Part shown: piece after piece, positions 48,201 to 59,484 of the stretch
Numbering within the stretch: position 1 is the first letter of the stretch
Layout of the letters: every line of letters starts with the position of its first letter
Source of the DNA: Kalmusia sp. IMI 367209
Lineage: Eukaryota > Ascomycota > Dothideomycetes > Pleosporales > Didymosphaeriaceae
Reading direction: 5' to 3'
NCBI GenBank assembly: GCA_027946365.1
Contig: JAPEUQ010000006.1
Coordinates: 2,170,001 to 2,234,000 of the forward strand
Length of the DNA: 64,000 nt
Notes under the pieces: model-generated
Seen by the model: the letters and a program-made list of their open reading frames with translations, nothing else
Told to the model about the DNA's origin: nothing
Databases searched by the model: none
Position numbers and translations under genes: made by a program

Positions 48201-50326
48201 TCGAGTGAGACCGCATCTTCAAGCATCGAGTCTAGGCCAAGGGCAGCAGCAACCTTTGCGCATTCGGTCCAACTGTTCATAGGCATGATTGCAAGTCTAT
48301 CGCCCGGTTGAAATGTGATGCCTGCCTCCTGAATGTCGAGAGTGACCATAGCGATAGATCGTAACGGATCCGAGTCGACATAGTTGCGACTCAAGATGCG
48401 GCCTCGGTAACGACATTCCTCAAATGTTCCACGCATCTCATGTGGTTCGATATCTCGATTCCCTCGGAATGGCTCGAGGCGCTCTTTCATGGATGCAGAA
48501 AATTCGTGATGTGTCTGCTCCCAGGGTCTCATGTCGTTCGCAGCCCCGGAAGCGCCATTGGTCTCGGTGCGACCAGTCTTTCCAGCACACTCAAGAAGCT
48601 AAAACATCATTAGCATACTGCCAAGCCTAGAATGCACAAGATGCCTGACTTACACCGAAGACTTTGTAGCGATGAACGCCCATGAAGCCACGCTCACCGG
48701 TGTATGCTTCCACTACTCCATCGAGAACACCAAGGAGTCTTGGATCTCCAGAGGCTTTGACGTATTCCGGAATGCTGTAGTGATATTCAATAGCGGCAAT
48801 GAACGCACGGAGGTTTGAAGGGAGCCATGCTCGTAGATGAACGCCTTCAGCACCGAGGAAGGAGTCATATTTCTTCCGCCCGAGAAACGCATCCATGACA
48901 AGATATCTATAAGAAGTTAGATGAGCAGAGAATAGAGAAGGACGACGTACGGAGGAAATTGGAGGCCAGAAGTGGCAGGGCATCGCTTTGACAATGGGGC
49001 AGAGAACTTTGCCCAACGGACCCATTCTGCCGGAGAGACGAAGTTTTCTCCTGATCCAGCCAAGGAGATCGTGTGGAATGCCTGAGGCATACGTTCTAGA
49101 ATCTCTTTGAGTCGGATGAGTTCACGTAGTAGACCTTCATTATTCCTGTTCATCACATGCTCCTGGCACGCAGCAATAGCGTCCGGCCCATGCTGGAAGC
49201 TCGCAGATGTCTCTGCACATCCTTTTAGGAATGCCCTCTCCGCACCATCGCCAAACATAGCCCACCGTAGTCTCTACATGCTGTCAATTGTGCTATTCAA
49301 GGTGTCAGGAGAAACGTACAGTGTTGTCAAATCGACCAACATATGGATAATCAGAGAGGGGATCGATGTAGTCGACATTGTAGGAAGACTGGTCGAAGAA
49401 GGTGAGATGGGGAATTGACCGACCCATGCGGATGCATATCTGGACATAGGGCAGCCCGATGCTACGTGGGATGCCTTTAACCTCGTCGCCGAGGTCGTCA
49501 CTCATTGGCACACCGTCCAATCTGAGGGGTTTCGCAGAAACATTGATCCCCTCATTCCCGTCATGCCTCTCTTCGTACCGGTAGATAGAGCAAAGCATCC
49601 CGAGAGAAACAAGTGCAGCCCACAGCGCTTTGTCGGGAATCACGTCCGCACTTCCCTCAATGATAGGAAGTGCGGCTACTGATTCCCTTACCCTACCGCG
49701 TGCAATGCACCCTGGCATCCTTTCGCAAAGGTCCATCCATACCCTCCCCGGGGAGTTTCGTAGTGCACCAGGTGCTTCACTGGTGTCAGGGGGTTGGAAG
49801 CCATACTCAACACTGAGGTAGCCATCGCGCCAGCCGGTCATCGGGCCAACCTCCTCGGCTCGAAGGATGACTTGCCGAGCAGGTGCCCCCAAAGCAACAG
49901 CTAGTAGATCTCGTTCATCGATGTTCAACTTATCAAGACTCTTTACACCTTTAGCATTTTGTATGGCTTTGATCTCATCCATTGAGGGTACGTTGGAGTA
50001 GAGCAACTCGTTGATGGCTTTACGTTCCCTTCACCGTGTTAGTGAATATAACGAAACTTGCCAATCTCAAAGTACCTTTGACGGAGAAAGTCTTCTACGT
50101 TAGCGTCATGCGGTATCTAGAAACTATAAGCTTGGGGCGAAGCAAATTTGAATGAGATGCAGCTCACTCCGAACGCAGCGTGAACGTCTCCCGGCTGTGC
50201 AAATCCCGACATAGTACATCCTCGAGGGCCAGTTCTGCTGCTTCTTTTACTTCCGGGAGCAGATGCTGGGCAGACGCCTCCCACTCGACCAGACACTGGG
50301 CACCCCGAAAGTGACTTCGAGGACAT
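45210..50326 (-). CDS. Fusion: IDO-like heme dioxygenase + FAD/NAD(P) reductase + cytochrome b5
   Basis: Predicted 1588 residues from eight exons: 50326-50168, 50116-50076, 50028-49320, 49273-48951, 48906-48654, 48598-47836, 47789-47281 and 47219-45210. Seven introns are 44-61 nt with GT-AG ends. Residues ~150-495 resemble the indoleamine 2,3-dioxygenase fold: GIPRSIGLPYVQICIRMGR, ERMPQAFHTI, LPSNLRAFIAAIE...YVKASGDPRLLG, then His489 in GVHRYKVFG where IDO has its proximal heme His. Residues ~540-950 form a P450-reductase-like FAD/NAD(P) module: FQPGDRLAIMP, R736-TYS-ISTH (FAD), GGSGIAPFRSF near 824-834 and YLYVCGSVGVF near 931. No flavodoxin domain is present. Cytochrome b5 follows at ~995-1073, with His1029 in MHPGG and His1053 in LAHTNN, 24 residues apart as in b5. 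A helical, then Ser/Pro-rich tail ends the protein. Likely electron path: NAD(P)H to FAD to b5 to the dioxygenase heme. The substrate is unknown. Confidence 0.85.
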
Positions 50327-53300
50327 CTTGGATTAGACAAAAAGATTTTTGGGTAACCTGCCCTTTGAAAAGAAGAAGAGAATGGAAAGACTTGCAAAGT
50401 CTGATTGAATTAAGGAAAGTCCGTCAAGGATGAAAGTCCATAGGAGGGAGCATCAAGCCACTGAGGATGAGGTGCAGAACATGCCTCTTTGAGGTCGTCG
50501 GGCAAAAGCGCAGAGTCGCTCGGCAAGGCTTGCTTTCCCATGGCGTGCCAAGAGTCTTTTCCGCCATGACCATGAAGACAGGAGAAACAAGGGCAGGTAC
50601 AGTCTTGGCTGGAACAAGAGACACTATGTACGGTGGAGCCTCAGCCGCCTGACTGGTGGGCGGAAGCTGGCCCGCCACAAGGGAAGAGCGGGCAACACAG
50701 ATGCTCGAGGAACATCTCGTGACGCGAGCGGTTCATTAGCCGCTTCGAGAACAGTGGTGAATTTTTTGGTTACCCATGTGTGTGAAGCGACGCATGTACT
50801 TACGCGTCACTCCAGGGGAGTGGATGTGAAAGCGGCGCGTGCGGGAACACTAGTCCCAATTCGCTCGAAATCGAAACTCCTCATGTTTGCTTTGCACGTC
50901 AACTTTTCACCTGTCAACTGTTTCTCCGTAACATTACCTTTGCAACGCACGATACAGGGCATAAAAGTGTGCGAAAAGGCGTCGTGGCATGCCTTGACCT
51001 CGAAACAGCACAGCGCCTTATGCCATTGTTTACTAAGATGAGCGCGGAAATTTCGACCACCTTCTTGCGGGCGGTGATCGCAAAAATTAGACGTAGGCAC
51101 TGTAAATTTCACATTGACGCTATGTAGGCTAGGAGCGACCGGACAGCATGCACAGATGCCTTATCCGCAATTAGGCCAGGGCGTTTCAAGCATGACGCCT
51201 ACGCCAAGGACGCGATGGCGCGTCTAGAAACTGTTACAGTTCCAGAGCGACAGCCTCAAATCTCGACCCCAATCGATGACTACAAAAAATTCGCAATTCA
51301 GATCACGTACACGGACGTTCTGAAGGTGCCATTGTCCATGATCACATCGTGGAACGCTGGTTGAGCGCAGAGCGTCTAACGAACCTAAGGGGGGGACCCG
51401 AACGCAGCCCAGAATCCGCACACTATCAACCACACTGAAAGTGCGGCACGCCTTTGTGACTTTACGAATGATTTTCGGAGAAAGTGAATTTATACATTCC
51501 AAAAAATCTTCGAAGGATGGACTCGTCAAGCCCATAAACGGTTTCTTATGCCTTCTCTCAACGACACTTCAATTCAGCGCCAGAAACTACTCATTTCTTG
51601 CGCTATTGATCAGCGAATTGGTGTCGACAACTGAGCCACAGGCTATGTTCATGAGAACGTGGCGAGGAAGGATGCACCTATTATATTTTACGTGGAAGGC
51701 ATAAGCGCACAGCTAATGACCACAATGTCACTGTAGGCGGCAAAGTCCTCAATTTTCTTTTGGTTTAGCAACTGGCATAGAAACAGCCGGTTGCTTCATC
51801 ACAACAAGGTGATCTTTACCAGTCGCCCTGGTTCCGATGTTTATACAACGTGTGTTCGATGCCGAAAGCGATGAGACGCTTCAGGAATCCTATCAAAGCC
51901 TGAGAAGCTGACCGTCGGCGTACGAACTTGAGGCCCTGTCATGGCTCACGGATGCAAAAGTATGTTGGGTCCTTGCCGGCTGCCGCTTTCGCTATATTTT
52001 GTCTAGCTCTACGTAGCGCCATCGAAACTTGCATGACACTAAGGTCCGCTCTTGCAGCTGTCAAACTAGCCGGCGGACGCACTACACCAATATTGCATTT
52101 CATAACTCCAGGGGCTATGTGGCCAAAGTCTTGTATGAAATAGGTATGGACCGCTGAACTCTTCATGAAACCATATTCTTTCCACTGGCTCGCCTGGCTG
52201 TGACTGAATACAACGCGTTTCTGATTCTCGAACATGATGATGCGCTTCAACGTCGCCTGAGTAATCCTGCCGAAGCCCCAGAAACTGACTACGAATCCTC
52301 GATCATCATGCCCCTATCTGGGTGTATCAGACCATTTGCCGGTAACCAACCTTGCCATATCCTCTGCGTCTCTTTGTTGCGCCATTAGGAATAACAAAGT
52401 TGATAATGACCATATATTTAATGTGGATACATTGATCTGGACCCTATCAAGGGTATACCTAAGATTGCTTCGCCTACAAAAAGAGCTAAGCTTGTCATCA
52501 TTACTACTCCATGTTGCGTCCCTTGAGTACTTTTTAATGTGAGTGACCTATGCCACTTAATGAGGTAAAGGTGGGACTTCACTACCTGCGGCTCCCAGAA
52601 GTTCGTCAACGATGTTTTTAGAGGGCCTGGGCAAGATGCCAGATGCTCCTTTGCCGGTTTCAAGAAGCCATGATCATTCACAAAGGTAATACTAGAATCC
52701 GTTTATCGCTTAAGAAACGTATCATCCGAGGACAATCTTCTCTGACTTCCATTGCACTACATCTAGAGTCACCACATCTCGCACAGGAAATCATTCGTCA
52801 TAACGACCCTCCCTCGACCACGACCTCGAACAATTTCTCTTTGATCATATCGCCCGGATGAACGAACCCCTCGTTGCGCCAGGAATACCCAACGCATCAT
52901 TTTTTGACGAGTATACAACCCGGGGCTACAATCCTTGGGAGCAATCGCTGTTCCGGTGGATATGTTATAGAAAGTTACGAGCGTGTAGGCATTAGAGAGT
53001 TCTGAGACGGCGGCAGAATCCTGGATGGTGGCGAAGACGGCAGGATCGATAGCTGCTTGCTTCAAGACACCGAACGAGACCGGAGTGCCCCTCCTCTTTG
53101 TCTTTCCATCTTCCTCTCAACGCCGTGAAAATCATACTAAGCCTTGCTTGCACTCGTAGTTGAGAGCTATGCCCATAGTAAGTGAACAATATCTGATTCG
53201 GATTGAAATAACAGAATTTCTACGCTGTGGGTAAGATTGGATAGTGCAGAATGGCTGAACAAGTAGGAAGGACACGCTCGTAGATGGTAAGCTCTGACCG

Positions 53301-53577
53301 CCCCACATTGCTCACGATGCGGCGGTCTGTTCGCTCTCATCATTGCGCTAGTGCTCGCTGGAGACCTGCAATGCTACCATGAAAGCAGGACGCTAGTGAG
53401 GTATCACAATGGACTCGTAATAGTGACACAACCGTTACTCCATCATGCAGTCAATGGAAGCACCGTATTCATTCACATACATAGCCTCGCTGATCAGTAG
53501 TCCAAAAAACACTGCCTATGTCACCCAACACCGAGATACATAGCCGTCCCTGCGTGAACTCATCTTGAATCCATCAC
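50327..53577. other. Gene-poor 3.2-kb region
   Basis: No secure gene. The left end must hold the promoter of the fusion oxygenase. Minus-strand ORF 52769-53065, extended upstream in frame to about 53110, reads like a plausible exon (GTPVSFGVLKQAAIDPAVF...LSNAYTLVTFYN) but I could not link it to neighbours or a family. ORFs 51224-51535 (-), 51928-52143 (+) and 52200-52388 (+) are also unrecognised. The stretch may be a decayed gene or insertion remnant, or an unannotatable multi-exon gene. Confidence 0.35.
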
Positions 53578-53958
53578 TCACTTCGCAAAGCTCACCTCCT
53601 TCACCTTCGTGCCGATCGAGATAACCGGCTGCACGCCGTCCTCCACGAAGTTCGGCATATCCTCCTGCCCTAGCCTCTTCATCTCCTGCAGCAACTTGAA
53701 CAGGTTCTCTAGCGCGTCGAAGTACCCGACCGTTTGGTACAGATACTCGGGCGGCTGGCTCGTGACGGGGTTCGGGTTGAGGAACTCGTTGAAGTGCCAG
53801 CCGAGGTAGCCGTAAGGCTTGGAGATTTCGGCGAAGCGGGGAATGTGCGTGTTGAGATAGTAGTCTTTATTGAAGTTGAGGGGGGCGCCAGTCTTGGGGT
53901 TGGTGTAGGGCCAGGATACAATCATGGTTACAGGAGCGGTGGAGTTGGGGGTGGACAT
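53578..53958 (-). CDS. EthD-domain protein (dimeric alpha/beta-barrel family)
   Basis: Single exon of 126 residues starting at the ATG at 53958 (MSTPNSTAP); a longer frame upstream is Ser/Thr/His-rich and looks like UTR. The sequence VTMIVSWPYT, then FNKDYYLNTHIPRFAEISKPYGYLGW with the spaced Tyr-His pair, and the later EYLYQTVGYFDALENLFKLL and MKRLGQEDMPNFVEDGVQPVISIG are the EthD layout: ferredoxin-like small proteins that dimerise. Members act in ether degradation clusters or as polyketide-handling or unknown accessory proteins. No partner gene is adjacent, so the role here is open. Confidence 0.82.
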   Translation of the reverse strand: MSTPNSTAPVTMIVSWPYTNPKTGAPLNFNKDYYLNTHIPRFAEISKPYGYLGWHFNEFLNPNPVTSQPPEYLYQTVGYFDALENLFKLLQEMKRLGQEDMPNFVEDGVQPVISIGTKVKEVSFAK

Positions 53959-55157
53959 GATGAATATTGTAGGGCGATTCTGACTCTTTGATGGACTGTG
54001 GGTTGTTGTGGTGTGTGCTGTTTGGTTCGAGGCACTCAGGTTCGTGGAAGAGGAGCGGCTGATTATATACATATGGGAACAGCCCACGACGCCCGATATC
54101 TTAGATGCTGACAGCAGCACTCCTTCGATTACCATCCCTATCGTATAGAAGTAAGATTTAGCGAGATGGCAAGTCGAAATACCGGGTCGGGATGGTTGCC
54201 AAGTTAGATCTAAATAGCGCTTATTTTACAGCAAGAATTGATGAACTCCTAGCTATGTGACCAATTTACACCTCGCGATTAATACCGAGAAAAGTTAGAA
54301 AGGGCGGATTCAGTTAGTCATCAGTCTAACGTGTCTTGCATCCTGTAGGTATCGGTGCAAAAGAATCCTCCGCCGCACTCCTTTAGAAACATTGCCCACG
54401 GACAAACCCTACGGAATCTAAACTTCTTGTGTGAATAGCTCACCTAGCCCAGCGGTCTCGCGCGTATTGAGGTGGGGTGGGGTTTCAATGTCACTCCACA
54501 GCACCAATTTTACACATCAGTTCTCAGGCCTCTGAGGACGAACCGGACGAACAGTCGTCCCGGAACCGCTACTTTGGTGTAGCGATATGGAGTTATGGAG
54601 TTAAGAGGCTCGTCGGATCGATATCCGATCCGATCTGCCGACCAATCGCAGGGCTGACAGTGAGATTAAGCGCGCGCTTATGCCTCAAGGTTGACTACCG
54701 AGAGCCACCGCGCTTGTACTCCATACAAGATGGAGATATATCATATTGTATCTACCTAGACACCACTGTCGCAACTAAGAAGGATTCGGTGTCTCGGATC
54801 GCACAAAGCACCGTAGCTTTGCATGCGTGAGCTGATCTGAACTTGTACTTGTTTGCGGAAGCTAGTGTGGTCCGACGTGACGACATGTTTTCTAGGTGTA
54901 CTCCGTAAGTGAGTAGCCAATTTTGAGAATCAAACCTTCAGAACAGAGAATGTACTTGATGTCAGTCAATATCACGAGCTCTGTGCCTTTCGTCAATTTC
55001 TCCAAAAAAAAAAAAATTGACGCAAATCAAATTTTATTCCAGCTGTTACCAAAGAACTAGAATTCATCTCAATGCAATACATTTTACATTTTTGACATTA
55101 CTCATTACTCTTTACTACTCTACAACACATTTTTCGTAACTCGTTTATCCCCCTCCT
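53959..55157. other. Intergenic region, AT-rich at right
   Basis: 1.2 kb between two minus-strand genes. The left part carries the EthD gene promoter. Around 54900-55150 the sequence is AT-rich with a 13-A run near 55002-55015, consistent with the 3' flank of the peptidase gene. ORF 54477-54830 (+) is unsupported. Confidence 0.45.
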
Positions 55158-56730
55158 TTAGACAAGTAGAGCACCCTGCCCACACGGCGCAGCATGTACA
55201 TGTCCCTTATGCGCCTCGGCAGTCGTATCCGCAAACCTCTCCATAAACCTATGTTTCTCCGCATCCCTCTTCCTCAGCGTGACATTCGCCTTCGGGATAC
55301 CCTCGAAGCTGACCGCATACTTGGCAACCGAGTTCGCAATCGACTGCGCGTTAATGAGGAACGCCTCTGTTGACAGATTGTCGATGGTATCGCCGGCCTG
55401 GTGGTAGTTCACGTCGAGGGCGACACCGGCTTCGCCGCCGAAAAGCGCGGCTTCGTCTTCGGTCTTGAGCTCTTCAGCACCGGTGAAAAGACCACCGGAA
55501 GGCACCCCGTTCTGGAGGAAGGCGGCGTAGTCAGAGCGGCCACTGAATATGGAGGGAATAGACGGGACACCCTTGCTCTTGAAGAAGTTTTCGAAGTCTT
55601 TCTCGATGGTGTCGGAGCCAGTGGGGCCGGTGAGATTGAATGCACTGCCGTCACCATCGTAGATGCCGAGAACGTAGTTAGGCGAGGCAATCATGTCGAA
55701 GTTGAGGTAGGCACGGATTTTTGCGACTTCGGCGGCGGAGCCAGAGATGGTACCGTTGAGGGTCTTGATGTAGTGGTAGGAACCGAGGAGACCGAACTCT
55801 TCAGCAGCCCAGAACGCAAAACGGACAGCATTCTTGATCTTGTACTTAGTGAGAGCCTTGGCGACGGTGAGAACACCAACTGTGCCAGAGCCATCGTCGT
55901 TAATCCCCGGCCCAGCGAATACGGAGTCGGTGTGACCTCCCAGGACGAGCACGTTATTCTTGTCGCCGGTCTTAGTCTCTGCGATAACATTGTAGGTCGT
56001 GCGGTTCTCGGCGATAGCATCGACAATCAAGGTCGCCGTCACTTCTCCCGCCGCAAGCAGATCAATGAGCGTCGCACCGGTCTCTTGAGTGACACCGACC
56101 GTAGCCGCATAGTCGCCAACACCACCGAGTGTTCCCGCGAGCGATCCTGGCACATTATTGTAAATGATTGTTCCAACCGCACCAGCTGCTTTGGCAAGAG
56201 TAGCCTTTTGAGCGAATGGGCAAGTTCCTCGCGAAATCAGAGCAATGTTTCCAGCAAGCTCAGCAGGATAATCCGCTGCGTCGCAACCGATGTTCGCGAC
56301 TTGGACTACAGGCGCAGTCGCATTGCCGGAAGGACCGTAAGTCTAATTAGCCGTTAGAAAAACGCCATTGACACTCAAGAACACGTCAACATACCATGTA
56401 GAAAGCATCGTACTCGGCTCCATTAGCTGAAAAATCTATCGTCGCGGCAGTAAACAGCTCAACAAAGGGCTGCTTAACGACATTGTAGTAACCGGTCTTC
56501 TTCAGCGAGTTGTAGAGCCAATCCACAGTAGCATTGTGACCGCCCCCTCCGAAAGCTCGGTTGCCGCCGTTCGCGTCGGCAAAGTCTTGCAGCTTTTGAG
56601 ACCCAGCAAGCAAGTCCTTTAGCTTGACATCCTTGACGAGCTCCCTAGGTGTGACGAGCTTCTTGCCTTTCTCTCCAGCAAAAGCAGGAGAGATCAAGCC
56701 TGCGGCGGCGACAATGGCGGAAAGTCTCAT
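55158..56730 (-). CDS. Secreted M28-family aminopeptidase with PA domain
   Basis: Predicted 506 residues from exons 56730-56395 and 56342-55158. The start MRLSAIVAAAGLISPAFAG is a clean signal peptide, so the enzyme is secreted or vacuolar. The protease-associated (PA) insert runs through ISRGTCPFAQKATLAKAAGAVGTIIYNN. The M28 catalytic region keeps its zinc ligands: GGHTDSV (His), GINDDGSG (bridging Asp), AAEEFGLLGS (catalytic Glu plus ligand), NFDMIASPNY (Asp) and NYHQAGDT (His). The order and length match fungal aminopeptidase Y-type enzymes that remove N-terminal residues from peptides. The 52-nt intron joins FYM|TYGPSG in phase. A frame upstream of the ATG begins with TTG and was not used. 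A long antisense ORF across this gene is a shadow. Confidence 0.94.
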
Positions 56731-57641
56731 TGTGTTCCAACGCAATCCCAATTACAAGGTGAAGACAAGGCAGAAGGAAGCTGTGGGATGAACGGATCCT
56801 TACCCACGCGTCGGTTCCAGCTCTATATACTCAGCAAACTTTCTCTTGTACAACATCGTAACCACGGGCGCTCAAACCCGATCAGGCAGCTCGCAATCGC
56901 TCTCGCTCAGGTACCGTCAGCCGAGGCGATTTCCGTGCGATATACAGCGCCAGCAACCTGGCGACAGGGAGCACAGCATCTTCGTCTATCTTGGCGGTAT
57001 GCCAACACGCTATGGATCCGGGCAAACGTCTACGATGCAACAATCTGCAAGGTCTTACACCGTACGACTCGGGAAGGAGCTTCAAATAGCCTCACGACGG
57101 GCCGTTCTGGGCGCCCCATGGATACGCTCGCGAGCGTGTGCTGATTGGGAAGGAAATCAAGAGTGCCAAGGTGGTGGGCGGGGGAGAGGCTGGGCGAGAC
57201 GCCACAATCTGGGTGCTTGATAACGCAATTCCGTTTTACGATCGCCACTTTGCGCTTCGCCACTGTCCAGATGTCGGCTATTCCAGGTTCACGAAAGGAT
57301 GGATGAAATAGCGTTGGGAGCTGTGGTAGCAGAGTGATGGTGGAAGAATGGTAGGAACGGCGGCGGCTCCATAACCGTTGATCGACGGCAGACGGTCCTG
57401 TGCTAACTAACTGTTTTAGGCATGCACCAGTGCGCGCTATTCCTGTCGCCCACGCTATCACGACATTGCTCGTTAGGAATACGACTCGGCGGAGCACAGC
57501 ACTTCAGGAAAATTGGAGCGAGCTCCAATGGAAGAAATCAAATACGAAGGCATTGGCATTACTATTATCCTAGACGTTCGATTCCTCCACCAATGCCCCA
57601 ATGTCGGTGGCTCCGATTGAAGCGGGTTGCCCGTCTGCATC
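56731..57641. other. Intergenic region
   Basis: 911 bases between two minus-strand secreted-protein genes; it holds the peptidase promoter and the 3' end of the LVIVD-like gene. Several GC-rich ORFs on both strands here lack domains. No gene called. Confidence 0.45.
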
Positions 57642-59484
57642 TTAAAATGCACCTGCCTGCTTCTTCAACACGAACGCGCCACGCTCCTGTTGGAAGTTAG
57701 CATCCACAATGCGCACTAGAGTTGGAACACTCACCATTGTGTTGACAAGAATGTATCCAGACTTGAACAGAGCGTAGCTGCTCCAGGTGCCGACGAAGTC
57801 AATAACACCGCCACCAGCCTGGTTGTCATCCTCGGGATAGATGTCAAAGAATCCGACTTCCTTTACACCAGCGCCAGTGGGATCCGATGGGATTGACGAA
57901 ACATCGAGAACGCGGAATCCAGTGCCATAGTTCGACTGATACGCGAACCCATTAGCGACGTACTGGTTGTGGTCGATTCCCTTGGCGCCGGATTTGTAGT
58001 AACCCGTCTGCTTCGGCGCCTTGAGTGATGATATATTCCAGATGTAAGTGATGGGGTTTCCAGATGCGCCCGGGCCGGTCTTGTCATACTCGTCATACTC
58101 GTCGTCAAGGAGGAGGAAGCGCTGGTCTTCAACGTCAAGAAGTGCACCTTGGTGCGTGTAGGAAGCTCCGGTGTAAGAGGTCCTGGAAATAACAACGGGG
58201 CTCTTCTTGTTTGTGATGTCGTAAATGGTGAGAGTGTCTTCATTGAATCCATAGCAAATCTCGCGGCCGTTGTACTGGGTATCCGGACCCTTGTAGAAGA
58301 CACACTGCGCGTCGTGGACATATCCGTCGGCAGAAGCACAGCCGGCGTTGGTAGGGTTCGAAGGGGTCGAAATGTCGATGAAAATGATACCTGGAGGAGG
58401 CCATATCAGTGTGAGCAGACAAGGCAAGTCAAATAAACAAGCGCGATAGATCTTGGCATAACGATAGTGGCCAACGGATACGTACCAGACTTGCAAGCAT
58501 CAGTTCTCGGTTGCGCTCCGACAGAGTAAATGTAGTTGCCCTTCGGGTTAGTGACAACGTTATGAGTGCGACCCGAAGGAAGCTTGTTGTAATGGCCAAC
58601 GAGACCCTGACCAACAGTGTTGGTGAATGTCACGGGTTTGGCAGGATCAATCGTCAAGAGTTTCTGTAACAGAGTTAGCTATGGAATCTATGGAAGCTTA
58701 GTAAGCTTCTTACCTTCCAATCGAAGATCTGGATGCCGTGACCGGAAGCTTCCTAAATATCACAGTCAGAGACTTGATCATACTTTAGGCATGAGGTACC
58801 TGAATGTGTCAAGTGGCTAATGATCCTTCTCTGGAGCCCATGCCATTCGAGACGTATTCGGCTTGTACCGTGAACACACATACACTCCCAATGATGACAA
58901 AGTCATTGTGACCTCGGATCTCGCGCCACTCGCTAGGGGTCGAGAACTGAGGCAGGCGCCCTAAGTAGGAAAGTTTGCCAGCCTTGGTGATCTCCGCGAA
59001 GGCGGTTCCATCCGACTGTCCGATGGCAACGAATTCACGGCCATCCGAGCTCGTCCATCCCCAAGATGAAGAACCGAAACCTTTCGTGCTGCCTAGTGCA
59101 GAGTGCGAGAGGAAATGGTAGAGATCAATCTAGTCAAATATTAGCGCAGGGTTGATAGGCGTCGGCAAGAGAGGACCAACATTCTTGCACCTGAACTTGT
59201 CTGCACCAGAGATGGCGGTACCGTTGGTGCAGGCCACAAAGTCGGCGATCTCAGCGTACTGCTCCGACGCATAGACACCGGCTGCTTCGTGCCTAGCCCA
59301 AGATTCCTTCTCGTGTCAGTGAAGTAATTGTGTACATTGCAGGAAGGCATACCCTCTTGAGCGCAACATTGTTCTGATGCTTGATACCAGAGTCATACAG
59401 CTGAGCGCCCTTGACTTCGTCTTTGGGTAGCTCTCTAGCAGCCGCAAGGGCGCTCAATGAGAGAAGGGCAGTTCGCATGAACAT
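57642..59484 (-). CDS. Secreted LVIVD / choice-of-anchor-B-like beta-propeller protein
   Basis: Predicted 473 residues from seven exons: 59484-59353, 59306-59181, 59129-58884, 58752-58714, 58663-58486, 58390-57735 and 57686-57642. The start MFMRTALLSLSALAAARELP is a signal peptide. Repeated beta-strand units follow, with GHGIQIFDWK, GIIFIDIST, LTIYDITNK and FRVLDVSSIP, characteristic of LVIVD-repeat propellers. His-bearing elements (THNVVTNPKGNYIYSVG, VHDAQCVFYKGPD, THQGALLDVEDQRFLLLDDEYDE, DHNQYV) recur as in the choice-of-anchor B family. Fungal members are often labelled regulatory P domain-containing and are extracellular with unclear function. A 39-base exon and a 45-base last exon are needed to keep the frame. 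The intron 58753-58883 is longer than its neighbours (131 nt). Confidence 0.8.

Noticed and set aside
50425..50541. A frame starting MGKQALPSDSALLPDDLK, in phase with a downstream frame except for one TAA, first taken as the true N-terminus of the fusion enzyme with a premature stop.
   Set aside because: The ATG at 50326 in another frame splices cleanly through two 47-51 nt introns (AFG|IPHDANVEDFLRQR|ERKAINELL), making the whole gene a multiple of three, so no broken start is needed.
55401..56357. 318-codon ORF on the plus strand.
   Set aside because: It is antisense to the M28 peptidase, whose frame carries all catalytic motifs; the plus ORF is Gly/Glu/Val-rich with no domain.
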